A stretch of DNA of 64,000 bases from contig KQ964261.1 in assembly GCA_001566295.1 (NCBI GenBank), forward strand, positions 1-64,000, given 5' to 3'. Position 1 is the stretch's first letter. The number at the start of each line of letters is the position of its first letter. A model generated the notes under the pieces. It was not told where the DNA came from, made no database searches, and saw only the letters and a list, made by a program, of their open reading frames with translations. This document shows positions 32,566 through 44,332 of the stretch, in pieces. The position numbers and the translations under genes are program-made. The stretch comes from Microdochium bolleyi. Lineage: Eukaryota > Ascomycota > Sordariomycetes > Xylariales > Microdochiaceae.

Positions 32566-33900
32566 TCAGAACGTGGTCTCGAGCTTGGGATAGTCCCCGG
32601 CTCTCGCGCCCAAGTCAGCAAAAATGGCAGCGGAGTCGTCCCCCTTGAGGTCCTGCATGCGGTGCGTGTCCTCGTCCTCGAGCTTCTCGAGCTCCTCGCG
32701 AGGCTTTTGGTCCTCCTTGCCATCCTCGCCGTGCTCCAGGGCGTTGGAGATGCCGTCGGACTCGCCGATCAGCAGGAACTGCGATTTCACGTAGTCGAGG
32801 TGGTCTGGTGTCGTCGGCTGCCAGCGGAGGGAGCGGAAGGAGTTTTGGATCCTGGTTTTGGGTTTTACCAGGTCAGAATTTCCTCAAAATGTGCTGCGTA
32901 GACAAAAACGACAAGGACGGAATACGTACTCCTTTGGATAGTCAGGTCCCTCTGGCAGCGCTGTGCCTCTCGGGGCATCATAAGCCGGGTTCCTCGTGCT
33001 CAGGATGAAGCTGCCCTTCTCCTTCAAGCCCAGATCGCCCTGGAGCTCGCCCAGCTCGCTGGGCAGCGTGATCATGTACGCGAGGTGGCTCTCGCGGCCC
33101 GTCGTCGTGATGGCGTACACGCCCTCCGCGGCCGGCTGCGCGGCGGGCGTGTGCCTCGCGCCGGCCGTCTTGGTCATGTAGTCCTCGCCCGAGAGGAACT
33201 CGTCGCGCAGGGCGCTGAACGAGACGTCCGTCTTCTCGACGAACGCGATCCAGCGCTCCTTGCCGCTCGTGGGGAAGACCTTCTTGGGCACCGCGATGAG
33301 CCGGCTGTTGCCCGCATCGCCGATGGGGCCCTCGCCGAGCCGCGCGTCCGTCGCCATGGGCCGCAGGATCATGAAGCTGCGCTGGATCTCGTCGACGTTC
33401 TTGGGCTCCTCGATGTTGACGCGGCCCCGGAAGAAGAAGTAGATGATGCCCTTCTCGAGGATGCTCGACGGGACGGCCGGGCGCTCGCCTTCCTGGACTG
33501 CGGTCGATTCCTCGGTGGTGGCAGCAGGCTTGCTCGGGCCATCCTCGCCTTCGGGCTTGGTGTCCTCCCGCTTCGTTCCTTTGTCGTCATCGCTCTCCTT
33601 CGGCTCCGCGTGCTTTGCGTCCTCCCCATATCCTTCATCAGCTTCACTTGGCTTCTTCTCTGCTGTCGAGCCGTTGCTGTGGCGTTTGTCATTGTGTCTG
33701 TGGGTGGACGTGTTAGCACTGTCCCCCAGTTGTCGTGCCCAATATGAGCTGCGAGGCACTAACCCTCCCAGAGTCTCCTCGATGGTCTTCTGCTTCTTCG
33801 CATCCGGCGCGGGCTTGTCATCGAGCTCGTGCTTGTCGCCAGCCGCATTGTCCTCGGCAGGAGCTCCCTTGCTCGCCGACGATCGCGTGGAAGTAGGCAT
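32566..33900 (-). CDS. Conserved fungal protein, unknown function (396 aa)
   Basis: Exons are 33900-33764, 33697-32930 and 32851-32566. The first intron (33763-33698, 66 bp; GTTAGT donor, GCTAAC branch point, CCACAG acceptor) is a multiple of three and stop-free, so it could be mistaken for coding sequence. The protein starts with a disordered, charged region containing a basic KKQKTIEETLGG motif. A folded core follows: SSILEKGIIYFFFRGRVNIE, SFMILRPMATDARLG, NSRLIAVPKKVFPTSGKERW and SHLAYMITLPSELGELQGDLG. The core ends PDYPKEIQNSFRSLRWQPTT across the second splice junction, before an acidic C-terminal tail. I recall such proteins being labelled BTB-domain transcription factors in fungal genomes, but I see no BTB fold and do not endorse that. 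Possibly nuclear. Confidence 0.85.
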
Positions 33901-34631
33901 GGTAGGATGCTGCTAGCCGTGTATCAAGCAGTAATCCGATAGAACAATAGAACAGAGCGGCAAGGAACACAGAGGGCGCAGTTTGAAATATGAGGAAGTT
34001 GTTTGGAATCAGTTTGTTCTATTTACGTTGAGGGTAAAGGAACGCGTCTGGGCTGTTTCTGCGTGTAAGTGGCAGCTTAAGGACGAGTCGTCGAGCGGGC
34101 CCACTAGCTACACCACCTCCTTCGATCGGTCTTTTTCCACGCGTCTCACAACGACGATGCAGCTGGTGCTTACGCGAAAAAGCACGGGAAATCAATTGAG
34201 CTAGACGTGTCATTGGCACGGCGATCTACTTCCTGGGCTGATTACGTCGTGAGTACGTCGTCGAAGCGTGCTTGCTTTGTCCTAAGAACGCCATCTCCAC
34301 AAGAGCTCCCATGCCAGCGCTACCGAGAGTGATGTCATCGACCTGTGTCGAACGGTACCCCGAGAGATCGAGCTTGGGCCACGACTACACCACCGAGCTC
34401 TGCATGTCTGGCCAGTAAGACGTGAATGGTCGTGTTGGACGTGTCAATCGCGTGTATCTAGACCAACTCTGCTTCCGCTCTCCCTCGAGACGTCTGAATC
34501 CGCACCGGACCCCTAATATACCTCTGAACCTCTGAACCCTGAAGCAAAAACCTGCGAACCTCTTAATATTCCCTCCACACATAACACCGGCAACTGCTAA
34601 TAAGCATCAAAACATGACACCTTCAGTCCTA
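33901..34631. other. Intergenic
   Basis: Upstream DNA of the 396-aa gene and the 3' flank of the Ser/Thr-rich gene. No supported feature. Confidence 0.5.
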
Positions 34632-35774
34632 TCAGCGATCACTACTGAAAGGTGCCGTCACCAGCGACACGAGACGGAACAGCCACACGGCCATGCTTGC
34701 AGAACGACTTCCCCGGCTGACCGCAGCTGTTGGCTGGAAGTTTGCCATGGGAGTGACATTCTCTGTGCTGAGCACCGAGTCTCCAGTATCCGTCGTTGGC
34801 GCGGCTTGCGTGCATCGTTGAGGACACGACCACAACCCATTCAAAATCTCACAGGGCTTGACAGTGATATAAGTCCCCCATGCTGCGAGCACCTTGTTTA
34901 GCAATGGGCTTCCTGAGGGCGATGGCAAGATGTGGGGACAAGACTTACTGAAAATCGTAGGAACCTCCTCGCACGTGTCTGCTCTTAGATCGCGAGCGGC
35001 GTGGCCTGGGGTCGTATGAGCCGGAGCCTGAGTCTGCGTTGCCGTCACCCCGACAGGAGTAATGTAGCCCGACTTCGTGCCGCTAGGCAGGCTAGGACCG
35101 GCAGTAACGGTCCTGGTTGAGGTGCTCGTGACTGTTGTCGTGTGATCGGTCTCCACGCTGCTTGTTGCCGTGCTCGTGTCTGGGGCGGTGGAACAGCTGT
35201 CATCGACGTCGGTGTCACTCGCCGTGACAGTCACAGTAGCAATCATCGTCGTAGTCTTCACGCTTGCTGTTCCAATCTGAGAGGAGGCCGTAGTGTGGGA
35301 AGAGCGAGTGGACGAGTTCGAGTGTTGTCCCAATGTTGAAGACAAGGCCACTGACTCGCTTGAAGCACTCCGATCGGTTGTACTGGTACTACCACTCGTA
35401 GTATGCGGTGGAGATGAAGACGTCCTACTGGAGCTTTCAGTCGAAACCGGTCCGGTGCTATTGCCACCAGAACGCCCATAGTTGAGAGCAGTGTAAGAGC
35501 TGCCTAGAGGCGTGTGATACGATGTCGAGGAGCTCATGCTCTCTATAGGATGAAAAACTAGCGAGCTTGTGGCAGGCGGTCCGCCATGCGTGCTCGAACT
35601 TGACACAAAGCTTGAGTGTGGTTGCCCAGACAATGGAGGAAGTGTTTGGGCAACTGGGGTTCCCGCTGACGTATCCGTACTCTGCGATGCCGAAGGCAGG
35701 AGGGCATAGACGTGGCTGGAAAGGAGGATGATATGCATATGCCACATCGTTGTGAAGCCGGAGGAAAGTTTCAT
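34632..35774 (-). CDS. Secreted Ser/Thr-rich protein
   Basis: I chose the ATG at 35774, which gives a signal-peptide-like N-terminus (MKLSSGFTTMWHMHIILLSS, then HVYALLPSAS). A long Ser/Thr-rich, presumably O-glycosylated region follows, including TTTMIATVTVTASDTDVDD and HTTTVTSTSTRTVTAGPS. The C-terminal part has several cysteines (TCEEVP, VKPCEILNGLWSCPQRC). A likely intron at 34948-34883 (GTAAGT donor, TTGCTAAAC branch region, GCAG acceptor) is 66 bp and stop-free. With it removed the protein is 358 aa; without, 380 aa. The composition resembles fungal cell-wall or surface proteins. A C-terminal GPI signal is not clear. No family assignment. Confidence 0.65.
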   Translation of the reverse strand: MKLSSGFTTMWHMHIILLSSHVYALLPSASQSTDTSAGTPVAQTLPPLSGQPHSSFVSSSSTHGGPPATSSLVFHPIESMSSSTSYHTPLGSSYTALNYGRSGGNSTGPVSTESSSRTSSSPPHTTSGSTSTTDRSASSESVALSSTLGQHSNSSTRSSHTTASSQIGTASVKTTTMIATVTVTASDTDVDDSCSTAPDTSTATSSVETDHTTTVTSTSTRTVTAGPSLPSGTKSGYITPVGVTATQTQAPAHTTPGHAARDLRADTCEEVPTIFSKSCPHILPSPSGSPLLNKVLAAWGTYITVKPCEILNGLWSCPQRCTQAAPTTDTGDSVLSTENVTPMANFQPTAAVSRGSRSASMAVWLFRLVSLVTAPFSSDR

Positions 35775-37862
35775 GTCTGTTGATGTGCTAGTAGTTGCCG
35801 AGAATTGGATGAAAGCTTGAAAGGTTATGATCTGCTCGAACGGTAACTGCAAGACGAGCAAGAGGATCAACATATGCGTCGTCCATCGTAGTTATATGCC
35901 AGATCTGATGTTCAAGCACGAATGACTCCTTGTGGCCTTCTACGAATCCCTTTGTTGACATAGAGGGCTTGTTGGTACCACTGGACAGTAGGCGAGCAAT
36001 GCAAGCATTCACGAAGAAAGACGCACATAGCGTCCAACAAGGAAAGCTTTTGTTGGACCACATTGGACCTCGACGGAGGGACGTTGGACCCTGATGAAGG
36101 GACGCGAGTACACAGCACTACAATGGCATATCCGCGCCGCGTGGGTCCCCAGGGTAGAAGTACCGTTCGTGCTTTGTCGCCTTCCGCCGTGTTTGCGAAA
36201 GTTGGCTTGGTGGGGAGCTTGTGCTTTGACGACATGCTTCTACGTTGGCTACCACGTACATTTGGATGCCGGCCTTTGCGCCGTGGCCGACGTGTCTCGT
36301 GAGTTTGTACCACACTTCCAACTTCGGGCGCGCACTCTTCTTGACTTTGATGGTCGTGTCAACGAACCGACTTCATGTTCACTGTGTCCAAGGAATGGTA
36401 TGGTGGTTCCGCACAGGAAGCTGGTAGTGGGTTCACCCTTTTACAGAAGCTATTGCTCCGCTCACGTCAGAATAGTGATGGACGGCGATTGGCAGTAAAC
36501 GTGTGTAGTGTGTGCGCGCAGCCTTCTCTGAGCGGCCAAACAAATTGTTGGGTCAAGGATGATGCAGCTCTGTCCTGCGTACACTACTCGGTTGTTGCGG
36601 CGTGGGGCAGCGAGTGCCTTGAGGCAAGTGCGGAGAATCACATGGTGCAGCATGCCGGGCGTCGTCGGTTACTCCAGCCTGGGCGGATTGCGAGCATCGT
36701 GGTAGCGTGGCGGATGTGCAGAGATCCACGTCCTCTCAGCTGTCGCGATGAGCAGCTTCCCCTCGCCGTGTCGTGCTGCTCATGGCGTCTGGGTTGCGGG
36801 AAGATCCTGGCGGGAGTGTGGCAGACGGGGCCATGCCCTAATTCAAGGGGGCTGGGCCGTCGTAGCGACGGAGCAGCGCTGCGTGATGGCGTCGAAGGTT
36901 CTTGGGGGTTCAGGGAGACATGGAGCAGGCAAGGCCCCAGCGGCGGCGGTTGAGTCGGAACAGCGGGCTGATGGTTTGCTGCGAAAAGGCAGGATCGATC
37001 ATGACACGGTGCCTTGTCGCGGGCGAGCACGGAGCGGCGGTACTTGCACCGCGCAAGGGGAGGTACTGCAAGGCTGTGTGCTTCGCTGGCCGCGGAGCCA
37101 TGTACCGTCCTGCAGGGACACAGCCCCTGGGGAAGTACCCGCCAGGCGCGACTCCACCTGCGGCGGCGTTCTGGCCAACACCGCAAATCTTGGGAGCGCT
37201 CAAGACCCAGGACGGATTCCTGGAGCGCGCACAGCGAAATGGCTCGCTCCGGGACGAGCAGACTTCTGGTCCGCCGCCTCCTCACACGGGCGTTGTCGCG
37301 CACCACAATCGACGGAAATGAGACCAAGGCCCCAGGCCTGCACCGAGCAGCAATGCCTCCTCCCATCCCATGAGTCCATCCCCTTCCCTCCTCCATCACC
37401 ATCACAACCATCACCACCAGCCTCGCAACCACCGCCGCGCACCACTTCTCTTCCTACCTCCCGCTGCGTGCCTGCATCACTGCCACCCTGCACCAGCCGG
37501 CCTCACCAGACCGTGTCGACCCTCACACGCAACTCCGCCCACGACTCGCCAGTCCCGCCCTGACCACACCCTCATCATCCACCACCAGGCTTGTCATCAC
37601 TCTTACCCTGACTCTGCATCGCGAGCTTGTCGCCAACAACACTGCGCCAACCGTTCCGACCACGACAGCGAACCGACCCATCAATACACCTTGTCCTCCC
37701 TGGAGAGAATAGCCCAAAGAATCAGTCTTTGCACTTTCCACCAACACAGCCATCCTTCTCACGAAGCATAATCGCGAGACTAAAGATCACCGTGGTCCTG
37801 AACGCGTCGTCGGGCAACCGAAACCCTCTTGCAGACCTGCGCGACACAGACAACCACACATC
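35775..37862. other. Intergenic between divergent genes
   Basis: 2.1 kb between the Ser/Thr-rich gene and Ies4. From about 37340 to 37860 it is strongly C/A-rich, like a long 5' leader of Ies4. Open frames on both strands between 36000 and 37800 lack any family signature. Confidence 0.5.
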
Positions 37863-38734
37863 ATGCCTGCTCAGGAGAAGGGCCGGAGGTCCAGTGGCAA
37901 GATCACCCTGGTGGTGACGTTGCAGGTTTCTCCCGACAAACTTCGCAAAATTATCGATCCGTCATCCATTCAAGTAGACTCACCAGCCAAGGAGTCGCCA
38001 GTGCCTGAAGTTGGCACGCCCGCCGAGAACGCTGCCCCTGCCTCTAGTGGTGAGAACGCCTCGGACTCGACGCCAGGCACTCCATCATCACATGCTGTCA
38101 TGGGCCCCCCGCAGACAGACACTCTCAAGAAGAAAGGCGTCAAGAGAAGTGCTGCTGGCGCGAACGGCAATGAGCTCGTCGCAAAGATTCGGGGCAAGCC
38201 TGGTCCTAAGAAGAAGCAGAAGCTGTAAGTTTCATCATTTCTCCTGATGCACCATCATGTAGCACTCTGCGTGGCCGACGCGACAATCTTGCTCTTTTTG
38301 ATCACTCACTAACCACATGCTCTGATAGGGACGACGGCGAGACCGGCCGCACCAGCGGTGCCTACCATAAGCTTGGTCCGAAGGCAAACCAAGGCGCCAT
38401 CAATGCCGGACTGCGTGCTCTCGACCGATCAGGCACCCCTTGCCGGAAGTGGCAGAAGGGTGGCTTTACACTCAAGAGCTTCACCGGCGTCGTCTGGGGC
38501 GTTCCGCGATGGACGGCACCACCCAAGGCCAAGGCGGAGGGCAACGGTGACGAGGCCGCCACCGGCTCTGCCGAGAGCAGCAACAAGGAGAACAAAGACG
38601 ATAGCCAGATGAAGAGCGACAAGAGTAACAGCAATGCAGGCGGCGACACCCAACAAGATGTCAGCAAACCGCCTAGCATTCGCGTCGCCTCACCCGCGCC
38701 TCCCGCCGCAACGCCCATCGCCGCTGCGTCTTAG
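37863..38734 (+). CDS. INO80 chromatin-remodelling complex subunit Ies4
   Basis: Exons are 37863-38224 and 38329-38734 (intron 104 bp), giving 255 aa. The N-terminal block SSGKITLVVTLQVSPDKLRK matches the start of fungal Ies4 proteins. An acidic, disordered linker leads to the basic KKKGVKRSAAGANG and KIRGKPGPKKKQKL motif. The conserved C-terminal core HKLGPKANQGAINAGLRALD-RSGTPCRKWQKGGFTLKSFTG-VVWGVPRW follows. The tail is Ala/Ser/Asp-rich. Ies4 is a fungal-specific INO80 subunit linked in yeast to checkpoint kinase phosphorylation. Nuclear localisation is expected from the Lys-rich segment. Confidence 0.85.
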
Positions 38735-40403
38735 CTTTTGGCCCCTCTTTCTTTGCTTCATCATGGGCGGGATCACTTCCACTCTTTAGAGCTATTGTCT
38801 TTATACAGGTACTGCTAAAAGCAAGGCGTTTATGGTTTGACAGGCGAGCCCAAGACTGCGCGTGTACGAGTCGTGCATGTACCAGCCTCGTCGAGGCTCG
38901 TCGAGGGTGATTTCTGGGGTCGGGTTCTACAGTTAGGCTTTCACTGCACGGATTTTGAGCAGGTCTTCTATCGGTGGCTTCACGGCAGTGGCGCTGACAG
39001 CAATGGGATAGCATGGCGGCGTTTGGCGAACATTGCTTTACACACTCACACGTACATTGTCTCACATTTGCGATAGAGTAACAAGAATCATTGTACTCAT
39101 TACCTACTGCCTTCTTCCGCTCGCAGGCCGCGCACTGCATTGTGGCATGTCCGATTTTGACCATTCGTATATTGAGGTAGCCGCGCCGCTTCCCTCATGC
39201 GGGGAGCTGGCGTGAGCCTGCCAGCAACGCTGGAGACGTAACCTCTCGCCCGGGTCCTTCTCGTCCGCTGGTCTCGTGGTCGTGGCTGGCGCGGCTCGCT
39301 GGCTGTCTCGTTGCGTTGTGGATCTCCATTTGGGTGGAGTGGGCGATGCATCCCTGCGTGGCAGAAATACGCTAGGCCGGAAGCAGATGGCTTGTGGAGA
39401 TGGTGACTCGGGCGGACTTGAGCACTCGAGACAGAAGGACCAGTTGCAGGATGAAGTCCTGCATCTTTGGATTGCTTATTGTCTCTGGAGAACAACATGC
39501 AGTTGTGTTCTTCCATCGAAATTTAGGATGGCAGGAATAGCCGCCAAGTTCACTGGGAGTGCGACCAGCAGGCGTCGGGACATATTGGACGATTTCTCCT
39601 CCTGCCTTGGCCAAAGTCATGACAAGTCGGGGCCGCTGCCGACTTGGGCTGAAACTGTAGCTGCGTCATGCCACATGACGGCCCATCAGTCGTGGAATTC
39701 GTGGCCGCAGCGGCCGTAAGGTAAAAACATGTAGGTACAGTGTCCGGGCCAGGACGGATGGGCGGTTGTGTCGAGCACGCTATGGGCAAACTGTATGATA
39801 TCAGTGACGGGCAGTTGAGATAACGGGGCCTGTCACTGCTGACTATGCCATTCATGGATGGCCCCGCCCTGCCCACTGCCCGTGGCTCCACCATGGATGC
39901 TCGCAGTGCTCCAGGGCTGCTCGCGGTGAACCGGCCCCGGAGCTGGGCTAGGACAACCGTCGACCCCAGCTTCAGCGTAACTTGCAACAACCACTTTGTT
40001 TCGTGGCCATCTTCGCATTTCACTCGCTCAGAGAGCTTTGACGGGGTTCACGAGACTGCGTTCGGCCGCAGACCCGACCTCTCGGTGCACCTTGCCGTTG
40101 CCGTCCACAGCTACCTCCATACCGTGTATTCCCGCTGAGGTCTCCAACCTTGTCGGGGTGCGGATACCCGCGGACGACATACATCCATCACCGTCAAGAT
40201 CAGTCATCGCCGCTCTGCACTTTTCGAACAGCCACATCCAAGCCGGAGAGTCCGAAGCTGCTCCGCCCGATGATTTGAGATCCTGAATCAACGAAACGAC
40301 CCGACCTTTCCGACTCTTTCGCTCTAGCGAACGCTCCCGAACGGCACCGCCACAGCCGCGTCTTGTTCCATACAACCTCCAACAGCCTCTACTTGCCACC
40401 GAC
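38735..40403. other. Intergenic
   Basis: 1.7 kb between Ies4 and the Gid1 gene on the same strand. Short open frames only. The last 200 bp look like a pyrimidine-rich leader. Confidence 0.5.
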
Positions 40404-42887
40404 ATGGCGAACCCATACCACCATGAGTCGAGCGGCTATCCCCCAGACAGCTCACCGCCAAGAGGCTACGTCCCCCCGTACCAAGCTTCATACGCGGCTC
40501 TCACGAATCCCAACGCATCCTTCACAACCTCGCCGACCCCTCCTCTCAATCGGCTTTCGCACCTCTTGAATCCGGCGAGCGAGCCGACGAGCGACCTCTA
40601 CTCAGCCCATGGTCGAGCTTCCTACACAGACCCGGACAGGGACGGCGCTTCCGGAGATAACATTAATGTCTGCGCGCCGCCTCGGACCACGCAGCTCCCG
40701 TCCGCCTCGAGAGCCTTCGAGATGTTCATGAGCAACGGCTCTACCGACCACTACTGGACAAACAAGCACAGAAATAATAGCTTCTTCGTCCCTTCGTATC
40801 TCAAGGGCAGCAGCTACATACAGAAGCTCGAGGATGTCTACCGGGCACAAGCAGCACAGAGGGAGAGCCAGTCATCAGCAGCGGCAGCAACGACGAGCAG
40901 CTCTGCCAGCCTTCAGAATGGACACTCGCCCACCTCGACATCCAAACAGTCGCCCGGTTCACATTTTGGCATGAAGATCGACGTCATAGAGAGGGCGCCG
41001 ACATCGGAATACGATGATGCGGTGGCTCCGCTGCCGACCAAGTGGAACAAGGACGACAAGTTCGGCGGCTTGGAGGTCATTGGCGACGGCCAGGAAGTGA
41101 AGTACAATACTTCTCGGAGTACAAGAGAGCAAGACCACGAGGTTTGCTCGATCAGGGCAGATCATGCGATGCCGAACCAGGCGGGGCTCTACTACTTTGA
41201 GATCTCAATACTATCACGGCGGCGAGACGAGTGAGTAACCGCCATCTTTGTTCCTAGGTGTTACTGAACAGCATACTAACTGGCACGTGTGCGATGGTAG
41301 GACATCTGTGTGCATAGGCGTCTCAAACAAGTCAGTACCACTGTCCAGACCTCCAGGATGGGAGCCCGAATCTTGGGGCTATCATGGAGATGATGGCGAG
41401 GTTTATGTCGGTGCCAACGTCGGCAAGAAGTATGGCGCGCGGTTTGGTCCTGGGGACTTCGTCGGCTGTGGCGTGAATTTCCGGACGAGAAGGATATTCT
41501 TCACCCGTAACGGAGTTATTCAGAACTCGGGGCAACGTAGGTCGATCTGACAATAGGAACCGAAAATTCCTTGCTAATCCTATACCTTACAGCTGCTGCA
41601 CGAGATATCAAGGGGAAGCTGTACCCCACCATTGGTGTCAAGAAGACGGGAGAGCACATTCGCGTGAACTTTGGACACACGCCGTTTGTCTTTGACATCG
41701 ATGCGATGATGATGGTACGCTGCAGAGGCTGATAATTATCCTTTCCGCTCGCCAGTCACTGATATCACCACAGAAAGAACAACAAGCCATGCGCGACTCA
41801 ATATCCCAGACAAGGTAGGCGAATCCTAGGCTCGACTCCTGCGATAGACTGCAAGACTAAAAATTTCCACAGCATCGATCGTTTGATTCCTGGCATGGAC
41901 GAGACGGAGCTTATACAACAACTGGTCAGTCCCGCCCTTGAGCACCCGTTCGTGGCTACCATGCTAACACTTCACAGGTACTGCAATTTCTGCAACATGA
42001 CGGCTATGTCGAGACAGCTCGTGCATTTGCGAACGAGATACAAAACGAGAAGCAGGCGCTTAATTTGAGCTCGAACAAGATCGCAGATGGCGCTACCATC
42101 AAAGATGACGAAGATGCCAACCGCAGACAGCGTAGGTCCTCGAAATGTGTACAGTCGCCCATTAGACATGAGCTCACACTCCGAAATAGGCATCAGAAGG
42201 GCAGTCCTCGAAGGAGATATCGATAGGGCTCTTAAGTACACCAATCTTTACTACCCTCACGTGCTAGAGGAGAACGACCACGTCTATTTCAAGCTCCGAT
42301 GTCGAAAGTTCATCGAGATGGTTCGTAGATCGGCCGAACCCAGCAATAGCGGCCTAAGCAAGAAGGCTAGCAGCCGGACGCTCAACGATGTTCAAAGCGA
42401 GATGGACGTCGATGAGTTCGACGACGAAATGGAGACCGACGGTGGCTCCGAGGCCGATGTGGATGACCAGGATCTGCTGGCACAAACTATCGAATATGGT
42501 CAGGCCCTTCAAGCCGAGTTCAAGGACGACCCACGACGAGATGTTCGAAGGACTTTACAAGACATCTTTGCATTGCTGGCCTACCCGAATCCTCTCAAGG
42601 TCAAAGAGCTCGCGCCCCAGCTCGACCGCCGCGGCAGAGCTGCAGTCGCCGAGGATCTGAATTCTGCCATTTTGTGTAAGTACTGACGTCCCTGTCAAAA
42701 GCGTTTTCAACCAGTGGCTGACTGTGTGCCTTTAGCATCATTAGGCAAGTCATCACGGTCTGCATTGGAGACCTTGTACGGCCAGACAAGCGTCTTGCTG
42801 GACTACATGCGAGAAGACGGCGGCTCTGGCTCGTTTGTAACCATCCAATCTGTGATTGACGACATCCCGAAATCGCAGCCATTTTGA
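40404..42887 (+). CDS. SPRY-LisH-CTLH protein, GID complex scaffold Gid1/Vid30 (RanBP9/10)
   Basis: Eight exons, 40404-41230, 41301-41536, 41593-41714, 41774-41814, 41873-41924, 41978-42131, 42190-42675 and 42736-42887, give 689 aa. After a Ser/Pro-rich head, the SPRY domain occupies about residues 210-390 (GLYYFEISILSRRRDETSVC, PGWEPESWGYHGDDGEVYVG, GCGVNFRTRRIFFTRNGVIQ, KKTGEHIRVNFGHTPFVFDI). A LisH segment is at about 409-450 (IDRLIPGMDETELIQQLVLQ, FLQHDGYVETARAFANEI). CTLH begins near 478 (RRAVLEGDIDRALKYTNLYY), and CRA closes the protein (LLAQTIEYGQALQAEF onward). In yeast this scaffold of the GID/CTLH E3 ligase drives degradation of gluconeogenic enzymes. Exons 4 and 5 are only 41 and 52 nt. 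Confidence 0.96.
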
Positions 42888-43237
42888 ACAGTAGCCGAGT
42901 TAGGTACTGGGCGGCGGCGGTGCTTCAAGGTCATGTCATGGGGCGGTATTTCCTGTTTTTGGCCGGCGTTGTGCTTTGAGGGCACCACAGCATCCAAGGG
43001 GCAATTGAAGCTGTTGCATGCTTGCACGGTCTCTCCTCTTGATCTAATCTAGCATCGGTTACTCGGCCTATCAGCGCTATTTATACATGAATCAACAACG
43101 TCTGCTCAGGATTGATGTAGTCGAGCTTGTCAGCAGGCCCCATGCCATGGTAGTGAACTGCGCTGGAGTTACACCGCCAAATTTGTGCCGTGGCGGCGGT
43201 CCTCGACATTCAGCCGAGGCGTTCATGGGCCGTAGAT
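42888..43237. other. Short intergenic gap between convergent genes
   Basis: 350 bp between the stop codons of Gid1 and the methyltransferase gene, presumably both 3' UTRs. Nothing else seen. Confidence 0.6.
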
Positions 43238-44332
43238 CTAGTGCGACCACACCGATATGCAGTCCACGACTTCCCCGTCCTGCATGCCAGCCGCGTGCGT
43301 CGTCGCAGGCTTGCCGTGGACGAGTCTCCTCAGGCCGTGCTGCGAGTCTGCTGCCCGTGCCCCATCACCGCTTGCGTTGGTAAGGTACTCCACGTAGACG
43401 TGCGGCGGCATCGCCCAGGGGGGGCCCGGCTCATCGGGGGACTTGGCGGACGGGAACTCGAGGCACACCAGTCTCCCGCCCTCGCGGGCGAGCAGGCTAG
43501 ACAGGCGCCCGGCCCAGAGGGGACGAGCCTGGGGCGGGAGGGCGCAGCCGAACTGCAAATGGGATGTTTGTCAGTTGCGCCAAAATTTGGAGCAAAACAA
43601 GATAGTGTTTCCGCAGTCCGTCTGCATTATCTTGACAAGTTGCCGAAAGAAAGAAAGAGAGGGGGTGGATGTGATTCCTGGACATACCGTGTAGTCAAAG
43701 ATTAGATCGAACTCCTTTGCCTTGCCGTCGCCATCGCCGTCACTCCCGCTGACCTGCTCCAGCCAGTCATCCTTGAAAAAGTCACCCTCCACGAACGTGA
43801 ACGTGCCCGGTTCTACACTTGCGCCGGTTGTATTGCCGCTGGAGGCAAGAGGATACGACCCGTCCCGCCGCCTCTCCTCCGCGTGCTCACGGGCCCGCTG
43901 GATCCCCACAGGCGACAGGTCGACGCCGATGACATCGTAGCCGAGTGAGCTGAGCAGGAGCACATCGTACCCCCGGCCGCAGCCGGGGACCAGGGCACGC
44001 ATACGGCCCCGTTTGCGTTCACCACCACTGCCACCACTGCCACTGCTGCTGGGATGGCCCGGGAAGAGCTTCTCCGCAGTGTACAACGCTTCGCGGCCGT
44101 TACTACCACCAGCATCCTCGTTGCCGTCAGGGCGCGGGACACCCCGCGTGAGGACCTCAAGCAAAGCCGCGCTGTGCTGACCCCGGTCCCAGCCCGTCTG
44201 GCCGCGCTCCCAGCAGGCGTTCCAGCGCGAGCCGTGCTCCGCGAAGGGCCTGTCGGCGAAGTGCGCGGACATGATCTGCCCGGGGTCTACTGCTGCTGCT
44301 GCTGCGCCGGCGTCGGGTTTGGCTTGTGCCAT
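43238..44332 (-). CDS. Thiol/halide methyltransferase family protein (TPMT-like)
   Basis: Exons are 44332-43688 and 43552-43238 (intron 135 bp), giving 319 aa. SAM-binding motif I is ALVPGCGRGYDVLLLSSLGY, followed by VIGVDLS (about residues 113-140). An N-terminal WNACWERGQTGWDRGQ motif is characteristic of TPMT/HOL-type methyltransferases. FDLIFDYTFGCALPP spans the splice junction, and the C-terminal domain reads GRLVCLEFPSAKSPDEPGPP then VVDCISVWSH. Fungal and plant members methylate thiols, halides or thiopurines using S-adenosylmethionine; the substrate here is unknown. The Ala-rich N-terminus comes from a short GCT/TGC run near 44291. No targeting signal. Confidence 0.9.

Noticed and set aside
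36638..37432. 264-codon minus-strand frame upstream of Ies4
   Set aside because: Arg/Pro/Cys-rich translation of C-rich promoter DNA, with an equally long plus-strand frame overlapping it. No family signature.
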